From Anthoceros angustus (taxonomy: Eukaryota; Streptophyta; Anthocerotopsida; Anthocerotales; Anthocerotaceae): DNA of 64,000 bases. Every line of letters begins with the position of its first letter. Position 1 is the stretch's first letter. The position numbers and the translations under genes are program-made. Shown here piece by piece: positions 9,936-20,061 of this stretch. The DNA lies in contig VJWM01000134.1 of assembly GCA_010909165.1 (NCBI GenBank), forward strand, positions 496,001 to 560,000, written 5' to 3'. Below the pieces are notes generated by a model that was not told the DNA's origin, ran no database searches, and worked only from the letters and a program-made list of their open reading frames with translations.

Positions 9936-11620
9936 CCGACCTCCACTGTGGCCGCCCACGTGGCGCCGTCCGCCCTCACGACTCAACTTCCATTTCCGCG
10001 ATTTATTGACCCGAGTGGGGTCCGGACTTATCCTTACACGCGTAGTCCCGGAGCTCGCCATAGTGGTACCGGGTGCTGCCCACTCCGAGTCCGAGTATAC
10101 TGAGTCCCCGAGCGCCATCCGTGCTTATTCCTCCTTTCCGCCTTTATTTTACTATTCCAACCTACCAAAAACAAAACCCACTTAATTCCTACCCCCAAGG
10201 GAAGTCCATAGTCCACATACTCCTTCTCATCACACTGCTGATATACTTTCACCCGCCACCACTCACCTTGGGAGGGCAGCTTCCATCCATCCAACGGAGT
10301 AACGGACCCATTTGCGTACACCTGCACCACCTGGTAAGGTCCCATCCACCGTAGGTGGAGCTTGCCCCGTAAAGTGCATGTGGCGATCCGTAAAGAAGGG
10401 CCAAATCTCCCTCCTTCACATACTCCCGATTCTCGAGGCCTGTCATGCCAAGCAGTCGATCTCGCATCAGTTGCATTCTACTGCTGCGCCTCCCGACCCT
10501 CCGTGCTGGACAAACCCTAGCAATCGCTCCAGCTTGGCTTTCCTCCTCGCCGGCCCATCAAGACCAAGTGTTGGCACTAATTCGACCGGCATAACCGGTG
10601 AATGCCCATAGGTTAAGCGGCATGCATTGGTAGTCAGTCTCAAGGCCCATAGAAGCGATGGTAGCTTGGCATCCCAATGCGCAGTAGTTCAGCACCGTAA
10701 GCTTATTCAGGATGCGATAAGCCCATTGGTCTTCTCTCACAACCCATTGGCCTTGGGTTGTATGGGGCCCGCGATGTGATGCCAAAATAGCTATTGCAAG
10801 CACATCAGTTGAGGAAATGAGTTCCCCCTATCGCTCACTGCAGACACCCATGCAAGCGTGATGATGTTCTCATAAAGGAACTTGCCACTGTGGTTTTAGT
10901 CCGCTCTTGTTGCCACCGCTTCTACCCACCTAGTGCGAGTCCGTTGCCACCAAATGTACCTCTGGCGTGTGCTTCGTCATCGTATAGGTCCGATTAAGTC
11001 GATATTTTCCTCAAATGGTGCTTAGTGCGATATGGGCACCAACGCCATTGTGTTGTGGAGTTGGCTTCCGATCCACGACAAGCATCACATCTCTTCACAA
11101 TTGTGTTTCCCATACATGGGGCCACCAAATGTGATAGTCTAGGCCGCAAAATGTATCTGATCAACCAATCCAAGTCCTTTCCGTGGGCAGTGTTTGAACT
11201 TGCAATGATTTTGTCCAAGATATCCTGCATTGTCGTCTTTGGATACATACTATACCTTAAAAATTCCCTCGCCGGCCAATATATAATGGTGTTGAATCTC
11301 AATATGCTTATGCATGAAAGAGGATTAGCGACAAGAGCAATGGCGACATATTGTCACACTAATTGGCCCTTCCCGCTTCATATCCAAATCTTCACATAGC
11401 TTTCTTCCCATTCGTTCTTCGTGGCTTCAGAGTGCTTTGTACTCGATGCTGAAAGTGATATTGCAGCTTGTTTTCTACAAGACCAATTAACAATAGTGGA
11501 GCCGAAGAAAGCAATATGAGATACTTTTTGGGTGTCGTCAAGCCCAATGTGCATCGACAAAGCATGTCGAGTATGCTCAGATAGGCTTGAAGCAGAGGCC
11601 ATAATTTGGAGTACCCTTGA
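9936..11620 (-). repeat. Tandem copy B of the gypsy/copia chimeric segment
   Basis: Second copy of the segment at 8200-9935, colinear and in the same orientation. Its right end passes without a break into the longer copia body (11.6-13.95 kb), so this copy is probably the original and copy A the duplicate. Numerous small gaps relative to copy A show both have been free to decay. Confidence 0.7.
9990..10803 (-). pseudogene. Gypsy integrase C-terminal fragment, copy B
   Basis: Minus-strand frames read GPYQVVQVYANGSVTPLDGW, KLPSQGEWWRVKVYQQCDEK and EYVDYGLPLG, the terminal part of a gypsy integrase, and further upstream ILNKLTV and LNLWAF from the core. Frames are interrupted several times. The same ending is visible in copy A at 8.47 kb and inverted at about 17.37 kb. 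Confidence 0.75.
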
Positions 11621-11851
11621 GGTAGTGATGATGCGCTTGAGAGCAACCCGTGATCCTTTCGGATTCTCCGAGAACCGAGCAATAGCATTTACGATTTGAG
11701 ATATCTGTCTAGTTTGATTACTCAAGAACATGAGTACCAACTCCCATATGATAAGGAATATTTTCCATCTCTTTCTTTTCCTGTTCGATTGTGACATAGT
11801 AGATGAAAGCTTAACACACCTGTGTATCGTGCATTCTCCAAATTGAAGCAT
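11378..11851 (-). pseudogene. Copia RNase H domain
   Basis: The frame reads QISQIVNAIARFSENPKGS, then GSTIVNWSCRKQAAISLSAS and TKHSEATKNEWEESYVKIWI. This matches the end of copia Pol (ARF..NP...W; W.S+KQ..ISLS..EAE), with the final acidic motif mutated (SSTKHSEA). It is the 3'-most coding part of the element. Confidence 0.75.
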
Positions 11852-12368
11852 ACCATACCACTACATCTTCCTTGATGGAGATAGATAGCACTGGTATCTC
11901 TATGTACATTACCAAGAATATATTTAACTTTGCCGAGATCCTTCATCTCGAATTCTTTACTAAGGTCGCTTTAATCTTGTTAACTAGTTCAATATTTGCT
12001 GTGAATAACTAAGTCATCAACATATAGTGCAACCAAGACAAGGGAGCTGTCCCTCAGTACATAGATATTGGTGTCGCTTCACTTTGGATAAAACCTATCT
12101 TCTTGAGGTAAGAGTCCATTCTCTCATACCATAAACGTGGGCTTTGCTTTAGTCCATAAATAGAACGAATAAGTTTACACACCTTGTTTGGGTATTGCTC
12201 ATCTTCATAGTCTTCTGGTTGATCCATATAGATCTCTTCTTGATGACCATAAAGGAAAGCAAGACAAACGCGTCGATAAATTTCCAGATTAAGCTCGCAC
12301 ATAAGCCGTGGAGCATTCTCACCAAGGCCTTGACATGTGTGAATAAACCTTATCGCCTGATAGTCCAC
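11722..12368 (-). pseudogene. Copia reverse transcriptase fragments
   Basis: Two minus-strand frames: 12,054-12,368 reads EEIYMDQPEDYEDEQYPNKV followed by CKLIRSIYGLKQSPRLWYER, a diagnostic copia signature (KL.KS+YGLKQ+PR.WY). 11,722-11,946 reads MKDLGKVKYILG followed by YLHQGRC, the downstream thumb region. The catalytic YVDD segment lies between them near 12,010; its antisense is recognisable (TATAGTGC...) but out of frame. Confidence 0.85.
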
Positions 12369-12655
12369 TCCTCTTTCCGACTATAACCCTTAGCCACTAG
12401 TCTCGCCTTATAGCAATACGAGGTTCAACCTCCGGAATTTAGTTTGAGAACCCACTTGCATTTGACAAGAGTTCGCCTTTAGGCAAGTTTACTAGAGTCC
12501 AAGTATTGTTTTTGATAAGAGAATTATATTCATCATCAATAGCAAACTTCCACTTAGCCGCATCGTCGAATATGCCTCTTGAAGAGTGAGAGGATCTCCT
12601 CTCAAGGGCAACAGGAAATGACCGCGCAGTGGTGGTGTAGCCACTTGATTGAACT

Positions 12656-13292
12656 CTAAATCAAAGGGATCTCATTCCAGAGGTGTCTCGGTTGATGACG
12701 AAAGGATTCCAATGGATCAAGTATACGGAGAAGGTGGAGCAGGAACAGTCTCTGGGTCTTGAGAATTAAGAGCACCAAAGTCTTCTTTATTTTCATAAGG
12801 ATCGACAATGGCTCCTTCATCTTCCCCTCGGCGGAACAAAAGGGATAGATGCTTGAGGTGAAGAGGCCGAGGATGGAGCGCGTCCGAGGAAATGAAATGA
12901 GGGTCGAGTCAAAAGCAAGCATAAGGTCACCGGTCGGAAGCGGTTGTCCAAAGACGGCGAATCCATGGAACAGATGTGATGCTAACCGAGCCTCATCAAA
13001 AGTGAGCATGAGCATATACAATAGCATGGGTATCCAAGTCAACCAATTTATAAGCCTTACGGTCCTCGCCATAGCCAACAAATACACGAGCGGCGTAAAG
13101 CTTGTCGCGGTTGAGAGGAATAGCATAGGCGGGCAGAACCAAGATGAGTAATAAGAGGCTTAAAGGATTCAAGGGAGTCCGCCGAGTTGACTTGGAAGAA
13201 CCTCTGGCGAGCGTGTGATGATAACCCGGACGGAGGGGTTTGGGGAGTGACCTTGAACAGCCAGCGTGAGCCATGGCAAAAGGGCCGTTCAA
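12656..13292 (-). pseudogene. Copia integrase C-terminal region
   Basis: Minus-strand frames contain RVFVGYGEDRKAYKLVDLDT, matching the copia integrase tail motif (C+F+GY....K.Y+L.D). The upstream catalytic core is not visible. The downstream part is an acidic, serine-rich linker before the reverse transcriptase. Several frame changes occur inside the interval. Confidence 0.6.
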
Positions 13293-13387
13293 GCAACCCC
13301 ATTAAGTATAGGAAGTAGTGACCGGATAATCCTCTCAACACCAAATCCTTGAATTGTCGGTTATTTTATTCTCCTGCTTTGTCAGAT

Positions 13388-13947
13388 CTAAGGCACCGAA
13401 GCTTGCAACCGGTTTGCATTCTCAGAGGACACAAATGCTTGATAGCTTGCGGGAAGGGGGGCCAGCAGTTGGACACAAGCTTCAAACTCAGATAAGGGAG
13501 TGTCTAAAGCACCAAGCTGTGCCCGAAGATAACGAAACTTCCCAACATAAGTATCAATGCTCTCATTCTTATGCATGCGTAAGGAATAAAATTAAATTCA
13601 CAAGCTTACATAACATTGGTAGATTGAAAATATCTATTATGCCGCCAAGCCTCTGATGATGGTAGCCCCATCAATATGATGAAGAGTGACTTCATCTAGG
13701 CCCGAGATAAGGATATGCATAGCAAGCTTGTCTTGTTTCAACCAAGAGTCGAGGGCAGGCGAGGGCCCATTGGGATTGAGGACAGTTCCATCAATGGTGC
13801 CGAGTACATCTCTGGTATTCAAGACAGAACACATACGTTTGGACCATATTTTGAACTTAGTGCCATCGAAACGGTCCTTCTCCTTAAAATCAGACATCAC
13901 ATTCATATAATTGATAATGGGAGATGGTGGCACAATGGAAGTAGCCA
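13388..13947 (-). pseudogene. Copia Gag (UBN2-like) fragments
   Basis: The ATG at 13,947 opens MATSIVPPSPIINYMNVMSD and continues DRFDGTKFKIWSKRMCSVLN, the typical copia Gag N-terminus (F.G..+..W...M...L). A second frame (13,388-13,576) reads NESIDTYVGKFRYLRAQLGA and then LLAPLPASYQAFV, the conserved middle part (..+++Y...F..L...L......L...LP..Y). A frameshift and stop separate them. Confidence 0.8.
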
Positions 13948-14599
13948 TCACTATAGAGATATAATCAAGAATGTAATAAGGTGCAGCAGGTGCTAATCAT
14001 GTTGGCCGGATTCGCCCAGGCGCAAGATCTTTGGAGGGGCGCCCAGTATCTCGGCGCGAAGATGAGGCGGCCCAGATTATGCCGGAAATCAATAGCCGCC
14101 TGATCAAGGCGTCAATTGTGTAGAAATCTCAAGAGGAATCAGGAATATGGGAGGCGCGGTCGATGCGGAGGCGCAACCCCAATGATCCCGGTGGCTGAAA
14201 ATCTGAGCGGCTGGCATGTGAACTCTGAATGAGCATTGAGATCCGCGACACTTGATGAAATCTTGGTGAGCTGGAAAGAGAGCGTGCTTTGAGGGATTTG
14301 GGCGCCTAAGCCGGGCGCCATTGATAGCAAGCAGTTCCCATAGATTGTAGGGGGTACCAGATCGAGATTCGAAGGAGTACACCGGACCCAATTTCTGATG
14401 CGGAAAACCTGGAAGTTTGCAGATCTAGAAGAAAGGAAGTTGGTGCAGCGACAGCTTGAGATCTGGATAATGCTGCTCTTGGAATCTCATTTGGTGATAA
14501 CTAATCATTCTTCCTAAAATGTGAGAGAAAGTCTGCAGCAGCAGCAACTTCTGCTCGAACTTGTATATAAGACATTGTCGGTTGTGATTGATTGCCACG
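13948..14599. other. Spacer between copia Gag and the orphan ORF, no gene seen
   Basis: Short open frames only. If the LTR at 15,481-15,642 belongs to the copia body, this interval and the next ORF would be an unusually long 1.5-kb leader; alternatively it is an insertion. Confidence 0.4.
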
Positions 14600-15145
14600 C
14601 TAAGAAATTTGTTGAGGAGTTATTGATGAAGGTGATGTTGTCCGACCACCAGCATAATAGCGTTTCTTAGCAATAGGCGAAGAATGATGTTGACAACATT
14701 GATTAGAATGTTGTGACGATGAATTGTGTGTAGAGGAACTTTGAACTGGTGTAGTTGGTGAATAATGAGGAGAGTTGGATCCCGTATTGTATGAGCATTG
14801 GGAGGAGGAAGTTTGAACCTCGGCACTCGATAAATCTCCACAACACCTCAACAGATCAGGATCATCATTAGTGGACCAAGGTCTTGCTGACCTTTGTTTG
14901 ATAGAAACTCCTCTTGTTGATTTGTGTTGGCTAGAAGTTTCTCTTGTCGATGATGACATCAAGTCTTGTTCTAGAAAGAAACAGGATAGCACACAGGCTA
15001 TCTTACTCCCTAGACTTTTGACAAGAGACGAATTCAGCCGATACTGATGATAAGATTGTCGAGGGTGCACTCTTCGTCTGTTGCTCCTATCTAGTTCTCT
15101 GCTTCTCTTTGCATGATAACTCTTGTTATTTTGTTTTCTTGCCAT
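14600..15145 (-). CDS. Hypothetical Ser/His/Gln-rich protein between copia LTR and Gag
   Basis: An ATG at 15,145 opens a frame of about 181 codons starting MARKQNNKSYHAKRSRELDR. The N-terminal third is very basic; the rest is low-complexity, rich in Ser, His, Gln and Thr (for example STHNSSSQHSNQCCQHHSS). I recognise no domain. It lies on the same strand as the copia element, between its putative 5' LTR and Gag. Composition is more AT-rich than the GC-rich blocks nearby. It may be an extra ORF of the element, a captured host fragment, or chance. Confidence 0.3.
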   Translation of the reverse strand: MARKQNNKSYHAKRSRELDRSNRRRVHPRQSYHQYRLNSSLVKSLGSKIACVLSCFFLEQDLMSSSTRETSSQHKSTRGVSIKQRSARPWSTNDDPDLLRCCGDLSSAEVQTSSSQCSYNTGSNSPHYSPTTPVQSSSTHNSSSQHSNQCCQHHSSPIAKKRYYAGGRTTSPSSITPQQIS

Positions 15146-15464
15146 ATTGTAACTTTGATTGAAATGACTAAGGGACAAAGTTTTGAGCAAAAGAGAATGA
15201 TAAGAGTGCTAGAAGCGTTGGAAGAACAAGATAAAGTATGAGAGTGGCTATGAGCCATGAAACTTTGATGAATATAAAGGTTAATCATAGAAGAAGCCAA
15301 ACTATTTTATTAGTAAAATATGTTTGGTTGAATATAAGAGAAACCATTAATAAGTATAAAATAGCTTTATATTACAAATACCAAAAGCATTAGAAAGACG
15401 TTGCATATTAGCAAAACATCTAAATTAACATCATAATGCATGGTGGACTTAGTAATCAAACTAT

Positions 15465-15476
15465 GCTTTGATAGCA
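15465..15476 (-). other. Copia-type primer-binding site
   Basis: The minus strand reads TGCTATCAAAGC four bases inside the LTR end. The usual plant copia PBS, complementary to initiator tRNA-Met, is TGGTATCAGAGC; two positions differ. It places the element interior at lower coordinates. Confidence 0.55.
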
Positions 15477-15480
15477 AGTT

Positions 15481-15642
15481 TGAGGTGCTTTGTGGAAGCA
15501 TTTGATCAAATTTTAGTACTAATTGATACAATTGATTACAAGAGATGGGCTTTTATAGCCTGTGTTTGAAGAGTTGTACCTCTTCGGTACAAGATACCAA
15601 AGGGTATGACCACGCTGGGTTTAGCTAAGGTAACCATAACCA
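15481..15642 (-). repeat. Short Ty1/copia LTR (162 bp)
   Basis: Starts TGAGGTGC and ends CCATAACCA on the plus strand, so it has TG...CA ends. On the minus strand it carries a GGCTATAAAAGCCC promoter core. A near-identical copy lies inverted at 19,895-20,061. The primer-binding site at 15,465-15,476 makes this a 5' LTR reading leftward, plausibly of the copia body ending at 13.95 kb. Confidence 0.65.
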
Positions 15643-16799
15643 CTACTAGAAAACACTACCCTTTTATGACGGTGGCGTTGTGACGCACCCGTTTGTCATC
15701 ATTATCACATCAAACTATAATAACGCTGGCTGGGGGAAATGACATTCACATGCTATTTGGCGATTATGTTAATCGGGAGGGAATGATGCACCCACCTGAA
15801 CGTCATTCTCTCTATGCCTAAACCGTAGCTGACCGTGAGGCACCAGTTTCCGCCGGTTTTGGGTGGTGTTTAATGGGTTGCCACCAACCCAAAGTGGCTC
15901 GGAAGCCCCTGTTGGGCACCATCCATGCCCGCCCGGGTGATATCGGCCCGCCGGTAAGCAGCGAAGATCGGTGGCCGTCTCGACCGCGGAGGGTGTTCTT
16001 TCCACCTATCCAATTGACTACCGTTGGGCCTTTCGCCCTACGTTCCGCCACGCCAACGGGTGTCTGTGTATGTGCCAGAACCCCGACGGCGTTCTTACCG
16101 TGGAGGACGTTGCCACATTGCGCCGCAGCGTCGTCTACAAGGCAGACCTGGGAGATGGCGACCTCCCCCTAGCCACGTCACCCATGTCAACCACATCCCA
16201 GTCCATGGGCCATGGCCATGGCCCTTTTCTATGTGGATAGTACTATACGTAATGGATATTGATTTCGATGGCCAAGGACAAATGCAGAACGCCCTTGCTA
16301 TAAAACATTGGTTGCCTCCTTCAATTACACCTTGCCTGGCCGTAGACGGTCCACACACACCGGAAGCGAGTTGGTTGCTGGGCAATTGGGCGACCGTGGA
16401 GTTGTTATTGTTCTTGTTCACGCCAACCAGCGGACTACGGGTCAAACCATGTAGCTACGATTCTGGCGGCGGCAAATGCCTCATTGACTGCGGTCTTGAG
16501 GGTCTGTTTCAGGCTTCCACACAACGCATTCTTGTCATCCCATTCCCTATGCAATTTCCATTCGCGGTAGCCATAACGGGAGCTACAGACTGTTCAAAAA
16601 CGTTAACCGTGCCATGGCAAACACTGACAAGTAGCATACAAATGTAACTACTCCCCGCCACTCAGTGAGCCAATTCCTCTATGCCTGTTACATGAGGCCG
16701 TGGGCGCCTACAACAACCACGACCTGATCAAGTTCAAGAGGAAGGCATACCGCCGTTTCCCACGATGGCACTCCCGGTCCGATATGTCGACATGCCCGA
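15643..16799. other. Unassigned sequence starting with a CACTA-like end
   Basis: Begins CACTACTAGAAAAC (15,641) followed by CTTTTATGACGGTGGCG, which resembles the termini of plant CACTA (En/Spm) DNA transposons. No matching right end was found nearby. Open frames on the plus strand (15,971-16,647) have no recognisable transposase domain. Imperfect CCATGGCCATGG palindromes lie near 16,205-16,225. Confidence 0.35.
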
Positions 16800-17370
16800 T
16801 CACTGGCTGGCGAGCGGCGAGGACCACTGCACCGTCAGTTTACAATGAAGTCGGCGTGAGCAAAAGACTCCTCCGCATCTCGTTGTATATATGAAGGAGT
16901 CGACAAAAGTACTCAATACGCAGCCTCGCCCAGCTTTCATCGCTATTTTCAAGGTCCCAACCTTCTTGCAGGGAATCAGAATGATACTCGCCCATCGCCT
17001 GCAAAGCCCGATCCACACAATCAGCCGCTTCTTGTCCCAAGGTGGCCCTATTGTGCGGGTCATCACACTCGTCTCATAATGCGTATGGCGTAGATAGTCC
17101 ACCTGGGTCTCCAGCTGCGGCAGGAGGCCGCTTCCTTCTGGCCGATGTGGCATACCAAGCCGGTATGTTTCTGCTGTGAAAGTGGGGTCCAAATCGATGA
17201 CCTGCACGTCAAACCTGTGAGCTAGCAAGAACGGGCAGAACATCAACTTGCTAACCGGTGTGGAGACTTCGACCACCAACGGACGTTCCACAATCGCAGA
17301 CTCAAGTCGCAGATCCTCAACAATGTCAGCAACAAAGGAGCCTAGCTCCTTGGCTCTCTCAAGCTTGTTG
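16800..17370 (-). pseudogene. Unrecognised protein-coding relic
   Basis: Two overlapping minus-strand frames look coding and join by a frameshift near 17,040. The first reads ELGSFVADIVEDLRLESAIV, then LLPQLETQVDYLRHTHYETS. The second reads EAADCVDRALQAMGEYHSDS, then RIEYFCRLLHIYNEMRRSLL. Together they would give about 180 residues of ordinary globular composition. I do not recognise the family. It abuts the inverted retroelement arm at 17,370 and may be a transposon gene or a captured host fragment. Confidence 0.35.
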
Positions 17371-19680
17371 TGGACTATGGACTTCCCTTGGGGGGTAGGA
17401 ATTAAGTGGGGTTTTGTTTTTTTGGTAGGTTGGAATAGTAAAATAAGGCGGAAAAGGAGGAATAAGCACGGATGGCGCTCGGGGGTTTGGACTCGAGTAT
17501 ACTCCGGACTCCGGAGTGGGCAGCGTGCCGGTACCACTATGGCGAGCTCGGGACTACGCGGTGTAGCAGGATAAGTCGGACCCCCTCGGTCAAAAGCAGG
17601 ATAAATCGCCCGGAAAGTAACTTAGAAGTTGAGTCGTGAGGGACGAGACTAGCGGCGCCACGTGGGCGGCCACAGTGGAGGCGGGCATGCGGCGGGGCCG
17701 GGGCCGTAGCCTTGCAGGGGCCGTTATAGCGGTATTCACGCCCAGCATGTGGCGTAAGGCAATCTGGCGTAGGCGTAAGCGGGCGTAAGGTCGAGTAAGC
17801 CATGAGACCTCAGCGATTCTGACGAGGAAGGCGCCTTCATTGATTACTTCAGCGGCGCGGCGGAGGAAGGTCATTTCATTTGACCTCGAGACAATTCTCG
17901 CGATCTCTTGCGCTCATAACCCGGCTCTCTGGCGCTATCTCTTTGAGCGCCCAGCATCTTTGACGCGGCTCACCGTCGGGGTTGGCGGTGAGCAGCGAAG
18001 GCGCATCGTGCCGGACTCCGGCCAGCTGACTCTGACGAGGAGAAGAAGGCGATGGCACCCAAAAGGCTGCGGTGCAGGAGCCATGGAACTGGTAGGCGCA
18101 ACATTGTGACGGCGCTATCCGGACTTTGGGCCCCCTGGAGGAGGCGGGGAATTAGTCGGTGGCACTTAGATGTGTTCAGTATGGCGTTGTGATGTCACTC
18201 TGTCGGGAGTTCGGGAAGATGTTGGCGGCCAACAAGGAGGTTGTCAGAACCTCGGGAGGATCTAAGCGATGGACCTTGGAGGTCTGAGGCGACCTACAAC
18301 CGCCCAAAGGAGGAAGATGGGGCGAGTCCCGCAGCCCCTCAAGGCGAAGGAAAGATAGGCCGCCACAAGCGGCGCCGAGGCTCGAACGCACGGACAACCA
18401 ACGGCTGGTTGATATCGACTGGCCGATGCCGAGTAAGGGTCAGTAGTCTTGGATTATTGTCCATTGAACTCGCCACCAAGGTGGATCACCTGGTGATAAT
18501 TTGCTGGTTCCCGCATGCTACATGGGAAGAGGGCGGATCGGGAAGGATTATCTTCGCCCGGCTCAGGTGAGGCCCAAGAAGCCGAGGAGCGAAGCCCGCT
18601 ACTGACCGCCCCATACCGATCCATGTATGGGGACATTTCGAGCCCCTCAAGGAGGAGAGATCGAGCGGGCGCCCGGGGCCGAGGCCTGCCAAGTGGAGCG
18701 CAAGGGCGCCCGAGGTGGGGCCACCCCCAAGGCCAAACGGACCCGGAGGAGGACGACGAGGGGATTCCTGACCATACGCCCTGAACTGACCCTCACCACC
18801 CGGAAGTATGGAAGAAATCCCCGCCTTCTCCTGTCTTCCTCCGAGCAATCAACGCAGCAGAGGGAACGACGGGAGTTGGCGGTTGCCCTGAAAGAACCAA
18901 ACGCAGTCACGAGCCCACGACTCGGAACCAAGAGGCGCAAGATGCTTTACCAACGCAAAGCACTCAGACGGTGTGGCCTTCTACCCGCCCAATGAGTGGC
19001 AAGAGGTCAAGAGGGTAAGGAGGGCGTGACGCTGCTGGAGGAGGTCACCGCGCAGCCTGCACCTGAGCCGGCCCCTGCCTCGGCAAAGAAGGGCTAGCCC
19101 TGACTTCTCACCCCCCTCCGAGCCCTGTGACGAAGAGGCAACAGAACCCTGCCAAGAGGGCTAAGGAGGGTGAAGCTCCGAGCCAAGACTCAGACCTAAG
19201 GGTCCCTGATTAGGTTCGGAGAACCAACGGACTTACTCCGATCATGGTATGGAGGTCCTTGGACCGCGAAATGCCCGCCTCCCACTACGGACTTTGTGGG
19301 GTCTCACTGGCGGCCGTGGAAGAAACACGGTCTGCATGCCATGATAAGCCAGGGGTCTCATGGGGACCCGAGAAGACCCGGAGGTAGAAGCCACCCGTAG
19401 TGGCTCCCTCCGTGAGGCTTGAGGGCCTGTGAGGCAAGGAGGAAGGCCAAGCTCACGCATCAAGAAGGGAAGCAGTGGAGGCCGAGAGGAAGTCTGGTCC
19501 ATCCGACAGACCGGATTAAATTCCTTCACCGGGTAGCAACAGCATGTGAGGCCAAGCACGGAGTCAAGACCTCCGCAGCGAGAGGAGGCGCACAGGAGGC
19601 AGAGGAGGCCCGCGCTGAGAAGGCTCGTGACTGCTGAGGCCCGACCGACCGCCAAATGGGCGGGCTTCAGTGAAGCGGGG
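17370..19680 (+). repeat. Inverted-repeat arm B: GC-rich retroelement block
   Basis: Reverse-complement copy of 6,300-8,460, starting TGTGGACTATGGACTTCCC, the codons for the VDYGLP end of the gypsy integrase. It holds the same landmarks in reverse order, with many small indels. Plus-strand frames such as 18,241-18,570 and 18,627-18,995 are the counterparts of minus-strand frames in arm A. No intact gene. Confidence 0.6.
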
Positions 19681-19894
19681 AGGAGGCGCCGAGGCGATCT
19701 TATCTCGAAGTTCGATTAAGTTGAGCTATTGCCTAATCTACTTGCTAATAATTTAAGGATTGACGATCGGTGAGTTGAGTTTAGTTGAAGACCGTAGTAC
19801 TTATACAATACTCCAAATGTGCAAGTGATTATTAGTTTTTTGATTTAGATAATCCAACTAGTCTGAGAGGGAGAGTTAGAAGTACATACTGCGT

Positions 19895-20061
19895 TGGTTA
19901 TGGTTAGCTTAGCTAAACCTAGCGTGGTCATACCCTTTGGTATCTTGTACCGAAGAGGTACAACTCTTCAAATACAGGCTATAAAAGCCCAACTCTTGTA
20001 ATCAATTGTATCAATTAATAATGCACTAAATTTTGATCAAACGCTTCCGCAAAGCACCTCA
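19895..20061 (+). repeat. Copia LTR in inverted orientation, probably solo
   Basis: Starts TGGTTATGGTTAGC and ends AAAGCACCTCA; it matches the LTR at 15,481-15,642 as its reverse complement, including the GGCTATAAAAGCCC core. It is not followed by a primer-binding site, and the 5-bp flanks (TGCGT and AACTA) do not match, so it looks like a recombined solo LTR inserted in a copy of the 21.4-22.4 kb repeat. Confidence 0.65.

Larger units (their letters stand above)
11150..13947 (-). mobile_element. Decayed Ty1/copia retrotransposon body
   Basis: On the minus strand the order is Gag (13,388-13,947), integrase tail and linker (12,656-13,292), reverse transcriptase (11,722-12,368) and RNase H (11,378-11,851): the copia order with integrase before reverse transcriptase. 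Every domain is frameshifted. The integrase core is largely missing. Gypsy sequence starts directly below 11.15 kb, so the 3' LTR is not identifiable. Confidence 0.85.

Noticed and set aside
16205-16225. CCATGGCC palindrome as a regulatory site
   Set aside because: A short GC-rich palindrome with no positional context; no support for function.
15481-20061. Single element bounded by the two copia LTRs
   Set aside because: The LTRs are in opposite orientation, so they cannot be the two ends of one LTR retrotransposon.
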